Origin: Bremia lactucae
Taxonomy: Eukaryota; Oomycota; Peronosporomycetes; Peronosporales; Peronosporaceae
Assembly: GCF_004359215.1 (NCBI RefSeq)
Contig: NW_027152213.1
Span: forward strand, 1,449,508 to 1,478,177
DNA length: 28,670 bases
Direction of reading: 5' to 3'
Notes under the pieces: generated by a model
The model's database searches: none
Seen by the model: only the letters and a program-made list of their open reading frames with translations
What the model was told of the DNA's origin: nothing
Program-made: the position numbers and the translations under genes
In this document: positions 7,350-20,500 of the stretch, one piece after another
Position numbering within the stretch: the first letter of the stretch is position 1
Layout of the letters: every line of letters begins with the position of its first letter

Positions 7350-10300
7350 ATGGCGCGTTCAGGGAGCGACGTCGATAGCGACGATGCCATGCACTCCAGC
7401 AAGCACTTGCAGCAGCAAAAGAAGCTCTGCGATGAAGCCATGGAGCTTGTCAACGCAGGCGTTGCCATGCAAAACGCGTCCCCTCCAGACGCTGCAGGTG
7501 CGGATGCCAAGCTCTCCCGTGCTGTCACGTTAATGGAACAAGCGCTCACGATTGAGTACCCGACGCAAGAAGAACGAGATGCCAGTCAACGATTAACCAA
7601 TAAAATGAATCGGTACGTCAAAATGATTCGAAGTCAGCGTGAAAAAGGCTCCGCTGGTGGGGCCACCGGTCGTGCCCATAATACAAAAAACAACATTTTA
7701 CCCATGGACAAATTACCTCCAACTTACAAGGTGATTGTCGAATTATTAACAAAGTACGTCCTGCAACGAATTTTTTAGTATCAATACGAAAGGATGAAAC
7801 TTACAATGATGATTTTTTTTTATTTCTATAGCTCGTCGATTCTTGGGGATGTGTTTGAAAGTTTAAAAACGACCTTTGGATTTCAAGATGCCAATGTGGC
7901 AAATCAAAAGGAACATGTCATGCTCATGTTGACAAATTTTAAGCTTCAAGAAGATGAACCGAATCCTACAAATGTTGCAATTCAACGATTGGATTATCAA
8001 CAAGAATTGGACATGGCAACAAAAGGTATAAAACGTTTTCATACACGTATTTTTGCCAATTATACGAAATGGTGCAAATACGTGTCCACGAAACCAGCTT
8101 TTACGAGTGATCCCGTAGTGGATATTGTCTTGTTTTTCTTAATTTGGGGCGAAGCGGGTAATTTTCGACAAATGCCGGAATGTCTTTGTTTTCTCTTGCA
8201 TACGTCGTTACCTCAAGCTTCTTCACGTGGTGGTGGGAAACATCCAGGAGACTTTTTAAGTGAAATCATTCGACCCATGTTTGAGGAATTTCGAAAAGAT
8301 AATGACAAGAAAACTGCCCGTGGAGCGCGTGCCCCGCATGCTGAAATCCGCAATTATGACGATTTTAATGAGTTTTTCTGGAGTAAAAAGTGTCTTAAAT
8401 ACACGCCATTGAATCTTCATGAAGCCTTTGGACAAGTGGATAAGAAAGGTCGTCCAAATGTAATTAAAAAGAGTTTTGTGGAAAAACGCACGTGGTTTCG
8501 AGCATTAATGTCGTTTCGACGAATTTTTTGCTTTAATTGTGCCCTCTTTCTTGCCGTGTGTGGATTTGCATTGAATATGGTCATGTATTGTCCCGATACG
8601 CCCATTTTGTATGGAGCCGACTTGAGTACGGGCGATTCCCGTGGGTTTACCGTCTTTGGAAAGAATTTTACGGCATCGGATGTTACAAGTATTGGGTCAG
8701 GCGATGGTGGGGAAGATAAAACCAACTCCGATACGGGTCCATCGTGTAATCAGCAAGTCTTGGCCACGTGTCTTGGTATGTCTTACACTAGTGGCGTGTT
8801 TGATGACATTCCGATTGATTTTAAAGCATTGCTTCAAATACTTCCATTCACGGATTGTGTCGAGAAAACCACTGGTCGATGTGGTTGTTATTTAGATCTC
8901 TTGGACAATTGTTTTGAAGAAAAAGGCGTGACCACGAAAGTCACGGAAGATGAATTGGCTTTCTCCGCGGCAAGTGAATTTGATCAAAGTCTGTGTGTCG
9001 TGAATTGGCGCGCTTCGGTGGAATCGATTATTAAAAAACCCGGTCCAGGGAAATTAAATTGTGAAATTTGTCAATTGGATTTGAAAGCTTTGATTACAAA
9101 TGGCAAGATTGGCGAATTGTTTAGTGGTCTCTTGGAATTTGGAGATGGCACACCATTGTTACCAGGAGAGATCGATAATCCGAAACGAACCGACATGGGC
9201 GGATTAGCCATGGCCGCTGGTGGCGCGTGTTTAGTGCTTGTATTCGCGTGTGAATTCGTTAATAAAATGGTCTCTCGCGTGGGTTCGGGATACGTTGGTC
9301 GGTCTTTACCAGTGCCATTTCGTGCGTATTGTCGATATACGTGCTTTTGGCTCTTGCTCTTTATGTGCAAACTCACGTTTGATTATCAATACATGATCAA
9401 AGCCTTGGTCGAAACGACGTTGTTTATCTGGTATGCAAAAGAAGACGAATATTTGCCATATTCGAATTTCATCTTGCAAATGACGTTCCATAATATCGCA
9501 TATATTCTCTTCTTATGGATTCCTGCCTTCTTTGTCTTTATGTACGACGCACAGATCTTTTATTCCGTCTTGTCGGTGATTTTTGGATCTTTTGCAGGAT
9601 TTAATCTTCGCATTGGCGAGTTGCGTTCGTTTCGTGTCTTGCGATTGTCGTTCAAGTCCATTCCACGTATGTTTAATAAGAAGATTGTACCGAATATTCA
9701 AGACACGGCGGCCGACGGGAAAAAGACAAAAAAGAAAAAGAAGCAAGGTGACAAAGAAATTGCTGAGATGCCCGTGCGTCACTTTGAACGCGTGTCCATG
9801 GCTGATGGCATTAAACCATTGACTGTGAAAGCACAAATGTATTCGAATCTCTTGGATCAGAGTGGGGATCACTTGTATAACGAAGTCAAGACTCCAATGG
9901 ATAAAGACGATGTGTCCTCTACAGGTCGACAGTCGCAATTAGGATCCGTTACCGGCGTGTCGGGAGCCGATTTTGAACGTACAATTGCCTTTGCAATGGC
10001 GTGGAATCGTTGTCTTGGAAGTCTTCGTGAAGCCGACGTAATTAGTGATCGAGAGCTGAATGTCTTGAGTTACTTGATTGATTCAAAAGATGCAGAAGAT
10101 CGAAAATTGTACCCTCCAGCGTTCTTAACGGCCGGAAAACTTGACGAATCGTTGGATATTATTGTGGATTGTTCCGCCGTGTATGAGAAATTGAGTTCCG
10201 ACAAGAAAAAGAAGGACAAGACGTTGCAAAAGATTGAAAATACCATGCGTGATCGATTAACCAAAGACGATTTACGAGTGGAATCGATTTTAGGATCGTA

Positions 10301-13300
10301 CAAGTTCACGTCGCAAGCTGTGCGTTTCTTACTTGGTGATGAACATCGTGATTTAAATGAATGTTTTGAATTCATGGAAGAAATGGCGGCGCAAAAGTCG
10401 ATTTTAAAAGGGTTGAATCTCAAGAGTTTACATGAATGTCGTGCCGCGTGTGCCGAGCTCATGAAAGCGCTCTTGGAAGTCCCTAAGACGACATCGGACA
10501 ATAGTATCAAGTTTCAACGATCGCTTTATCGCGTGATTGATTGCGTCGAGTCGGTGTTGAATTGTATGAAAAAAATCTTGACGAAACAAGAACATTTGGT
10601 TCAAATTCTCACCAATACCCCTTTGAAACAAAGTTCGTTTTTCTTTCCAGGAGACGCACAACAGTATGCAAATGTCCAACTCCAACGTCTCGTGAATTCC
10701 GAGGCTGCATTGGATATTGTTTCGCGCGCGTATCAGCTCTTAACCGTTGATAATTTTGATGCGGAACCACGTTCGGAAGAAGGACGACGACGATTGCGTT
10801 TCTTTGCGAATTCTTTGTTTATGGACATGCCCGATGCCAAACCCATTCGAAAAATCCGATCCTTGACCGTATCGACGCCGTATTATAATGAAATTGTCAT
10901 GTATTCCATTAAAGATTTGACAGTTCAGAATGACGATAGTATCAAATTATTGTACTATTTGAAAACCATTTATCCGTTTGAGTGGGAAAATCTCTTGGAA
11001 CGTTTAGTAGCCAAAGACATGGAAGAAGCGTTGAAAAAGTATCCCGAAGACGTTCAAGCGTGGGCAAGTTATCGTGGTCAAACGTTAGCACGTACTGTGC
11101 GTGGTATGATGTATAATGAAGACGCGATACGGTTTTTACATTGGCTTGAAATTTGTGAGAATGAAGTGATGCATCAATTTGGATGTCCTTGTAACAAATG
11201 CAAGCGATTGGATGAAATGGTTGCGCTGAAGTTTAATTACGTCTGTACGTGTCAAATTTATGGAAAACAAAAGGATGAACAACGACAACAAGCGGCGGAT
11301 TTAGAGTATTTGTTACGAAAACATCCGACATTGCGCATTGCGTACGTTGATGGTCCCAAGAAAATGAAAGAAGGACCGCCCAAGTTCTTTAGTGTCTTGA
11401 TTCGAGCGGATGGGGAGAATATTGCAGAAGTCTATCGCGTCGAGTTACCAGGAAATCCGATTGTGGGGGAAGGCAAACCGGAGAATCAAAACCATGCCAT
11501 TATTTTTTCACGAGGTGAATTATTGCAATGTATTGATATGAATCAAGATGGGTACTTAGAAGAAGCTTTAAAGATGCCGAATTTATTATCGACGAAAGAT
11601 TCCGAGACGGCCAAGTATCCGCTTACAATTATTGGATTTCGAGAACATGTGTTTACAGGGGGAGTATCGAATTTAGCGAGTTTCATGTCGATTCAGGAAT
11701 TGTCGTTTGTATCATTGGGGCAACGCATGTTGGCAATTAATCATGTACGGCAACATTATGGCCATCCGGATATTTTTGATAAATTATTTGCCATGGGGTG
11801 TGGCGGTACGGCCAAAGCGTCAAAAGGTGTGAATTTGTCAGAAGATATTTTTGCGGGGTTTAATAGTACCCTCCGAGGTGGTCGCATTTCGCATGAAGAA
11901 TTTATTCAAGTAGGCAAAGGTCGGGATGTTGGCATGCAACAATTGGTATTGTTTGAAGCAAAATTGTCGTCAGGCGCTGGTGAGTGTGTGATTTCACGAG
12001 ATGCCATGCGCATGGCGTCTCGTTTGGATTTCTTCCGTTTGCATTCGTGGTTTTATGGCAACTTGGGATGGTATTTTACCCAAACGATGACAGTCGTGGG
12101 TGTATACTTTTTCATTTATGGAAAAGTATACATGGCATTAAGTGGCATGGATAGTTTTTTCCTGGAAAAAGGAGGGTTAGGGATTGGAGGCACTTTAAAC
12201 ACTTCTTGGGCCATTCAATTTGGGTTCTTGTTAGTTGTACCTGTTGTTGCCGTCGTGGGTGTTGAGCAAGGGTTTCGTCATGGTGTGACGTACTTGTTGT
12301 GGAACATCATGACCCTCGGGCCACTGTTTTTCACGTTTCAAATGGGTACGCGGATGCACTATTTTGACCGCACTTTGATCCATGGTGGTGCCAAATACCG
12401 TGCCACGGGGCGTGGGTTTACCATTAAGCATGAAAAATTTGCGGAATTGTACCGATTTTACGCATTTAGTCACTTTTACCGGGCCGTGGAACTCATTTTT
12501 TTGCTCATGTTGTTCCGCATTTATGGGACGTTTTCCTGGTGCAATTGTTCTTGGACACAAGATGCGAAATTTTACAATTACTTTAAACCGTCGGATAATG
12601 ACTGGAACACGCGATGTTATGCGAATTACTATCAAACGTGTGTCGAACCGACGAATCAAAACTATGGCGTCATGTCGTACTCGTTATGGATCATTGCGGC
12701 CACGTGGTTATGGGCTCCGTTCTTTTTTAACCCAAGTGGATTTGATTGGGATAAATTGATTGAAGATTATAATGATTGGCAAAATTGGCTTAAAACCACC
12801 AATGATTCGGCTGCGAGTTGGTCGGGATGGTGGTCCAATGAAGTGGAGTACCTTGAACACTCAACGAGAGGCTCCCGGGTAATGTCAATGATACGTAAAA
12901 TGCGCTTCTTTTTCGTTGCGTACGGAATGTACTTGCAATTAGCATACAAGACATATTACGAAGACCGTGATTTAAAGATTGAAAAAGGTTCCATGATTTC
13001 GTATGCATTGACTGGCGCAATGTTTTTGATTATGATTTTATTATTATGTTGCGGGTACATTGCCAGTCGCGTGAAGAAGAAATTGACGTTTAAGCAAAAA
13101 AAGTTGCGCAAGATGAAATTTGTGCTTTCGTGTTGTGGCCTTCTTGTGGCCGGTGCGAGTTTGCTGATTGTGTCCATGACCAATTTGATGGAAATTAGTG
13201 TCATCATTTTGATTGCCGTCTACTGGTTTCTACAACTCTGTATCTACCGGAATCAAACCCATCACGTTGTCGTGCGTGCGATGGCACGATCGTACGATCG

Positions 13301-13508
13301 TTGGGTCGGGTGGATCATTTTTGGTCCCGTGCTCTTTATTGCCATGTTTTTGCCGTTTTTATCGTCATTCCAGCAGCGTGTGATGTTTAACAATGCCTTT
13401 ACATCAGGGCTTGAAGTGTCGAAACTCTTTGCAAACGAAGCGGCATCGTCGACGAGCAAAGTTGTGAAAGTCAAGCGCGTGGCCAAGAAAAAGAAACGAA
13501 GTGATTAG
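7350..13508 (+). CDS. MIT-domain 1,3-beta-glucan synthase (FKS/callose synthase family, GT48), copy 1
   Basis: Predicted plasma-membrane enzyme polymerising UDP-glucose into 1,3-beta-glucan. Model: exon 1 7350-7753, intron 7754-7831, exon 2 7832-13508, giving 2026 residues. The splice restores ELLT-N-SSILGD, matching ELLNHSAQLGD in the paralog. ATG 7350 (MARSG) aligns with MLRSG of copy 2; the open frame upstream lacks such support. Order: MIT-like three-helix region (about 20-98), FKS1_dom1 with LIWGEAGN (about 238-245) and NEFFW.KKC (about 313-321), one TM segment, a loop with ten Cys (about 385-590), a TM cluster to about 722, Lys-rich linker, large catalytic loop (STPYYNE about 1149, CPCNKC about 1253, GEGKPENQNHAI about 1347, GHPDIFDKLF about 1445, VGKGRDVG about 1495), then C-terminal TM segments with KYRATGRGF (about 1656) and a basic tail VKVKRVAKKKK. 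Intact, slightly longer than typical plant callose synthases (about 1900-1950). Confidence 0.93.
7754..7831 (+). other. Intron of glucan synthase copy 1
   Basis: The donor is GTACGT, and the acceptor TTTCTATAG follows a T-rich tract; length is 78 bp. Exon 1 ends two bases into a codon and exon 2 supplies the third (AA + C = Asn), which keeps 6081 coding bases in frame. Without splicing the frame stops at 7776-7778. Copy 2 has no intron at the equivalent place (near 14912-14935). Confidence 0.9.
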
Positions 13509-14471
13509 ATGAATCCTGCTTTCGATCGAGTGGAGCCATCGATTAGGGCATGGCGAACCGTTCCCTTTGTGTTTCCTTTTTTTCTATTATACATGTATTT
13601 TGTATGCTTGCACTTTCCAGTAACTCTTTAGGATAAATTCAACGAGATGGTATGCAACACGCCTTTTTCTTAAAAAAATCTTTGTTTTTTAGCATGAAAC
13701 GTGCAAATGAACGTCGAGGAAAGGCAAGATCGCCACGAAAGGTTGCTGGAACGATTTTAGGTCGGTAAGAGGTACCCATTTTGGGGTGGCTAATTGGGAA
13801 CGTTTGGCTACGCTTTTTTGAAAAGACTTATTTTGTGAATAATCGCAACGAGTAGAAACACGACTGAAGTACGGTACGAACCCTTTTGTAGAAGGTTAGT
13901 AATACCGTATGAAGTTGGACCCCGTCAAAAAAAAAAAGGATCTTTTTCCAATTATTACCTCTTAATGTCACACGCCTTTACCTTTTTATTTGCCCATCTA
14001 TTTTTTGAAGCAGCTGCAGAAAATTTCACTACATTTATAATAAAAAAAACAGGACCCATCCGACGTCCTAAAATTAACAACTTTTGTCAGATGCAACAAC
14101 GTTTCCAAAACAGATTGTCTGCAAGATATAATTAAAATCCAGCGTTCTAGAAAATAAAAGACCACGCGACATTCCGTCTTATACAATACAGTTGGGCGCG
14201 ATCAAAGCATAAAACGTCAACACCGCCGTCGCGCTCAAGATGTCGCCACTTTCCTGGCGACCGGCGTGCGATCGTACGAAATGGGGTCGTTCACGACTGA
14301 CCCAAATGGCGTTTCTATGCGCCGTGGCCTGTCTGGCTTGTTCTGATCGCCGCATTTGATGGGCTTTTGCCATCTAGGGATCGGTTTAATTGCACTGGCT
14401 TCTTGGCACGGGCGTTTCCAGCCTCTCCCCCGGAAAAGGCCACTCGGACAATATCCGGAATTTCTCTGCCA
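13509..14471. other. Intergenic region between the tandem synthases
   Basis: No well-supported gene is seen. Poly-T and poly-A tracts (near 13578, 13660-13690 and 13928-13938) fit the 3' UTR and terminator area of copy 1. A short ATG frame at 13693 encodes MKRANERRGKARSPRKVAG and stops after 24 codons. It follows an acceptor-like TTTGTTTTTTAG and is followed by a donor-like GGTCGGTAAGA, so it might be an exon of a tiny gene, but homology is unknown. The region 14190-14470 is GC-richer and would be the promoter and leader of copy 2. Confidence 0.35.
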
Positions 14472-14478
14472 TCATTTC
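14472..14478 (+). promoter_or_regulatory. Oomycete initiator-like motif of glucan synthase copy 2
   Basis: TCATTTC within CCATCATTTCCAAAG fits the oomycete initiator core TCAYTYY and resembles its longer consensus. It lies 33 bp before ATG 14511, a usual distance for the short oomycete 5' leader. If transcription starts here, the open frame upstream of 14511 is untranslated, which supports the chosen start. Confidence 0.4.
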
Positions 14479-14510
14479 CAAAGCCGATTGCTCTCGTGGC
14501 GAATACAGCG

Positions 14511-17500
14511 ATGCTTCGCAGTGGCAACACGAATGGCAATGGCAGCGAGCGAGAAGGGAGCTCGGGGAGCCTCATGACCGAGGCATTGGAGCTGCAACGG
14601 CAAATGTGTGACGAAGCCATGAGTCTCGTAAATGCCGGTGTGGCCATGCAAAACGCATCGCCGCCCAATGCGATCGAAGCGGAGCGGAAACTCACGCGGG
14701 CCGTTGATATTATGGAGCAAGCGTTGAGTGTCCGGTACCGCTCTGTTGAGGAGAAAGACGCTGCCGATCGTTTAAATAATAAAATGATTCGGTATGTCAA
14801 GATGATTAAGAGCCAACGTGCCAAGAATTTGGTCGGTAGTGGTTTAAAAGGCCGGAATTTGATTAAGCACAATATCTTGGAGCTCGAACGACCGCCCGAG
14901 GTCTATACGCCCGTGCTTGAGTTGCTCAATCACTCGGCGCAATTAGGAGACATTTGTGACACTTTAAAACACGTTTTTGGGTTCCAAGAGAGTAGTGTGT
15001 TGAACCAAAAGGAACATTTGGTCCTTTTATTGACAAATTTTAAGGAACAGACTGGACAGGATGAAGACGGACCAAAAAAGAAGAAGAAAAAAGTGCCCAA
15101 TACGACGGAAACGATTGATGACTATTTGCGGCAACGAGATCCGCAACTTGAACTTGATTTGGCCACAAAAGGCATTGCACGTCTTCATGGTCGCGTATTT
15201 ACCAATTACAAAAAATGGTGCAAATATTTGTCGCAAAAACCCAAATTTACCACCGACCCTTTGGTCGATGTGGCCCTTTTTTTCTTAATTTGGGGCGAAG
15301 CTGCAAATTTGCGGCAAATGCCAGAATGTTTGTGCTTTTTGTTGCACACAATGTTGCCGAAAGTCACGAGTGGTGCCCAGGAAGAACCCGGTTTGTTTTT
15401 AACCAATACGATCAGTCCCATGTACTCGGAACTTCGTCGCGATAGTGACAAGAAAACCAGCAAAGGAGCCCGTGCCCCCCATCGTGAAATTCGTAATTAT
15501 GACGATTTTAATGAATTTTTCTGGACCAAAAAATGTCTAAAGTACGATTATACCAACATTGGTGAAGCATTTGCCAATTATGACAAAAAAGGACGTCCTA
15601 AAATTGTCAAGAAGACATTTAATGAAACACGGAGTTGGACTCGGGCAATTATATCCTTTCGTCGGATTTTTTTTATGAATTGTGCTTTATTTTTAGCCAC
15701 TTTGGGCTTTTCGATCAATATGGTTCTCTTGTGTCCCGATTCGGCCATTATGTATGGCGAAGACATTCAACCAGCTTCCGGATCGCGCGTATTGGAGATA
15801 TTAGGTAAAAAGTATGCAGCCCCACCAGGAGCTCTTGTGGAGAATCAAGACGATACATTGTCGGATACTATTGAAACGGGTACGGGGGCAGGCAATCAGT
15901 GTTTGTATGCGAAACTCGCCACTTGTTTGGGTGTGCCTTTTTTCACATCGGCTTCGACGACATTTGGCACATTGCCACAAGATTTTCGAGAATTATTGCG
16001 ATTAGTGCCCTTTACAAAATGTGTCGAAAAGACCGTGGGTCGTTGCAAATGTTATCATGATTTAATTGACGGTTGTTTTAGTGGCACGGGCAATGCCGAC
16101 GAGATTTCTGGGGAAGGATCCGTTGCGTCGGTTGTGTATGATCAAAGGGAGTGTGCTCCAGCGTGGTTGGCGCAAGTCAAGAGTGTTTTGAATCAAGAAG
16201 GCGATGGGTTGTTAAATTGTGACATGTGTCAAATTGATATTACGAGTTTAGCGCAAAAACCAACGCGGTTGATGGATTTAATGCAAGGTTTGATTAATAC
16301 GGGTCGATCGGATCAAGGAGCAATGGCACTCTTGGGCGGATTGGCAATGATTGGTTTGGTGTGTGTCTGTGAACTCCAGAACCGCTTTTTCTCGGGTATT
16401 GGAATGGGTTTTGTCGGTCGTTCCATGCCCGTGCCTATGAAAACGTATTGTCGATACACGTGTTTTTGGCTCGTTTTATATGTCGTGAAATTGATTTTTG
16501 ATTATCAATTTGTGATTAAAACACTCGTGGAAACGACGTTGTTGGTCTATTCGGCTGAATCGTCGGATTATTTGCAATATTCCCATTTTATGCTTCAGAT
16601 TACGTTTCATAATCTGTTGTATGTCTTGTTTTTATGGATTCCTGCGTGGATGGTGTTTCTATACGACGCACAGATTTTTTACTCGGTCTTGTCGGTCATT
16701 TACGGTTCGTTTGCAGGATTTAATCTACGTATTGGCGAGTTGCGATCGTTTCGGATTCTTCGGTTAACTTTCAAGTCCATTCCCGGTGTGTTTAATCGGA
16801 AATTAGTACCAAATATTGCCGAAGAACAGGCCAAGAAGAAGAAGAAGACGAAAAAGAATAAAATGGATAAAGATGAAATGGTTATGCCCGTGCGTCGATT
16901 TGAACGGATTTCCATGTCGCAAGGGTCAAAGCCATTGACGGTCAAGACGCAAAAGTACTCGAGTTTACTCGATCATCGCGACGACGAAGATGTGTATAGT
17001 GAAATGAAGACACCAAATGGCACGGATGAAGTCATGTCAATGCAATCGAGTCGATCGTCGAATATTGGTTCGATTACGGGTGTGTCTGGCGCCGAGTTTG
17101 AACGCACGATTCCATTTGCAATGGCGTGGAATCGTTGCTTGACGAGTTTACGGGAAGCAGATGTCATTAGTGATCGGGAATTAAATGTCTTGAGCTACTT
17201 GATTGATTCCAAGGATACAGTTGGTCGGAAATTGTATCCCCCGGCCTTTTTAACGGCGGGAAAACTCGATGAATCGATTGATATTGTACTCGAGTGTTCG
17301 GCATTGTATGAAAAGCTCAAGTCGGATAAAAAGAAGAAGGAAAAGGTGCTTCAAAAGATTGAAACGACAATGCGTGAACGATTAACCAAAGATGATTTAC
17401 GTGTGGAATCGATTTTAGGATCGTATAAGTTTTCGTCGCAAGTGTTGCGGATTTTGCTTGGCGACGAACATAAAGAATTGGATGATTGTTATAATTTTAT

Positions 17501-20500
17501 TGAAGAAATGGCGTCGCATCAGCAGATTTTAAAGGGATTGAAATTGGATACTTTGTATCACTGCCGCGCGGCGGCAGCCGAGTTGATGAAATCGATTTTA
17601 GAAGTGCCCAAGAAATCGACGGAAACGAGTATTAAGTTTCAACGGTCGTTGTATAAAGTCATTGATTCCGTCGAGTCGGTGATTAATTGTTTAAAGACTG
17701 TCTTGACGAAACAAGAGAATTTAGTTCAAATGCTGAATGATACGCCTTTGAAACCAAATTCCTTTTTTTTTCCCGGTGATTCGCAGCATTATGCCAGTGT
17801 CCAGCTTCAAAAGATTGTGAATGATGAAGCGGCGTTGGATATTGTTTCGCGCGCGTATCAGCTCTTGACTGTCGACAATTTTGATGCGGAACCACGATCG
17901 GAAGAAGGACGACGTCGATTGCGTTTCTTTGCAAATTCCTTGTTTATGGACATGCCGGAAGCCAAGCCAATTCGCAAGATTCGATCCTTGACGGTGTCGA
18001 CGCCGTATTATAATGAAATTGTCATGTACTCGATTAAAGACTTGACGGCGCAGAATGATGATTGTGTCAAGCTGTTGTATTACTTGCAAACGATATATCC
18101 ATTTGAGTGGGAGAATTTATTGGAACGGATTGTAGCAAAGGATATGACGGAAGCTTTGAAGAAAAATCCAGAAGAAGTGCAATTGTGGGCGAGTTATCGT
18201 GGTCAGACGCTTGCTCGCACAGTACGTGGAATGATGTACAATGCTGAAGCGATTCGGTTTTTGCATTGGCTTGAAATTGGCGAGAATGAACCCATGCATC
18301 AACTCTCGTGCTCGTGCAACAAATGTTGCAAATTGAATGAAATGGTCGATTTGAAATTCAATTACGTCTGTACGTGTCAGATTTACGGAAAACAAAAGGA
18401 TGAGCAGAAGCAACAAGCTCAAGACATTGACTTTTTACTTCGCAAACACTTGAATTTGCGTGTCGCGTATGTGGATGGACCAAAGAAAGTGAAGGACGCA
18501 CCACCAAAGTTTTTCTCCGTCTTGGTTCGTGCACAAGATGAAAAGATTGTGGAGATTTATCGAGTGGAATTGCCTGGGGATCCCATTATTGGTGAAGGCA
18601 AGCCTGAGAATCAAAATCATGCCATTATCTTTTCACGTGGCGAACTCTTGCAGTGTATTGATATGAATCAAGACGGATACTTGGAAGAGGCTTTAAAAAT
18701 GCCCAATCTCTTATCGACCATGGATCGGGGCACAGAAAAACGTCCATTGACTATTATTGGCTTTCGTGAGCACGTGTTTACAGGCGGAGTGTCGAATTTA
18801 GCGAGTTTCATGTCGATCCAGGAATTATCGTTTGTATCGCTTGGACAACGAATGTTGGCGTTGTTTCACGTGCGTCAACATTATGGGCATCCCGATATTT
18901 TTGACAAATTGTTTGCCATGAGTTGTGGTGGAACCGCCAAGGCATCCAAGGGGATTAATCTCTCGGAAGATATTTTTGCTGGTTTCAACAGTACGCTTCG
19001 AGGTGGTCGTGTCTCGCACGAAGAGTTTATTCAAGTCGGTAAAGGTCGTGACGTTGGCATGCAGCAATTGACGTTGTTTGAAGCAAAGTTGTCGTCTGGA
19101 GCGGGTGAAGCGGTGATTTCGCGGGATGCGATGCGCATGGCGTCACGTTTGGACTTTTTCCGGCTTCACTCGTGGTTTTATGGAAATTTAGGCTGGTACT
19201 TTACGCAATCGTTGACGGTCGTGGGTGTCTACTTTTTTATCTATGGCAAGGTGTACATGGCTCTCAGTGGCATGGATAGCTACTTTCTTGAGAAGGGTGG
19301 TCTTGGAATTGCTGGGACTTTGAATACGTCGTGGGCCTTTCAATTTGGTTTCTTGCTCGTGGTGCCCGTGATTGCTGTTGTTGGTGTTGAACAGGGCTTT
19401 CGTCATGGGTTTACGTACCTCATTTGGAACGTAATGACGCTTGGTCCGATATTCTTTACGTTTCAAATGGGTACTCGAATGCACTACTTTGATCGTACGT
19501 TGATTCATGGCGGAGCCAAGTACCGTGCAACGGGTCGTGGTTTTACAATCAAGCACGAGAAATTTGCCGAGTTGTTTCGATTTTATGCATTTAGCCACTT
19601 TTATCGTGGCGTCGAGCTCTTTTTCTTGCTCTTGATGTTTTATGCTTATGGCACGTTTTCGTGGTGCAATTGTTCATGGCGATTAGATGAGGATTTCTAC
19701 AATAATGTCGAACCGACGGACCTCGAGTGGCGATCGCGTTGTTATGATGATCATTACCAAACGTGTGTCTTGCCAACGAATCAAAATTACGGCATTATGT
19801 CGTATTCGTTGTGGATTATTGCTGCGACGTGGATGTGGGCTCCGTTCTTTTTCAATCCCAGTGGCTTGGATTGGGACAAGGTGATTGAGGATTACAACGA
19901 CTGGCAGAATTGGTTACGAACGACAAATGACTCGGCAGATAGTTGGTTTGGATGGTGGTCCAATGAACAGGAGTACCTTGAACACACGACACGCGGTGCT
20001 CGGATTATCACTGGAATTCGCAAGCTCCGCTTTATCTTGGTCGCCATTGGTATGTATTTAAACATGATGTACAATGCGTACTTTGAACGTCCGAATCGAG
20101 TCATTACGACCGACGACAATATGCTGACGTATGCATTATCAGGCTTGGTGCTTGTGTTGTTTGCGCTCTTGATTTGCTGTGGATACATTGCAAGTCGCGT
20201 GACGAAGAAAATGTCGATGAAACAGCGCAAACTTCGCAAGATGAAATTTTTACTCTCATGCTGCTGTTTTGTCATTTCGTTATTGAGTCTTGCTGTCTTG
20301 TCGGTTGGGAATTTATTTGCGATTTTCACGCTTTTGTCGTTGGCCGTGTATTGGTTTATGCAAATGTGCATTCTACGGCTGCAGTACCACCATATTGTCG
20401 TGCGTGCACTCGCTCGTGCGTACGATCGGGCCGTGGGGTGGATTGTATTTGGACCGATTATGATTGTGTCGATGTTTCTCCCTTTCATTTCGTCGTTTCA

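Noticed and set aside
8417..13486. Many 60-146-codon open frames antisense to glucan synthase copy 1
   Set aside because: They lie wholly inside an intact, well-conserved gene on the other strand, have no domain resemblance and follow from its codon composition.
14367..14510. A 48-residue N-terminal extension of glucan synthase copy 2
   Set aside because: It opens on TTG, has no counterpart in copy 1, and an initiator-like motif lies inside it. ATG 14511 aligns with the start of copy 1.
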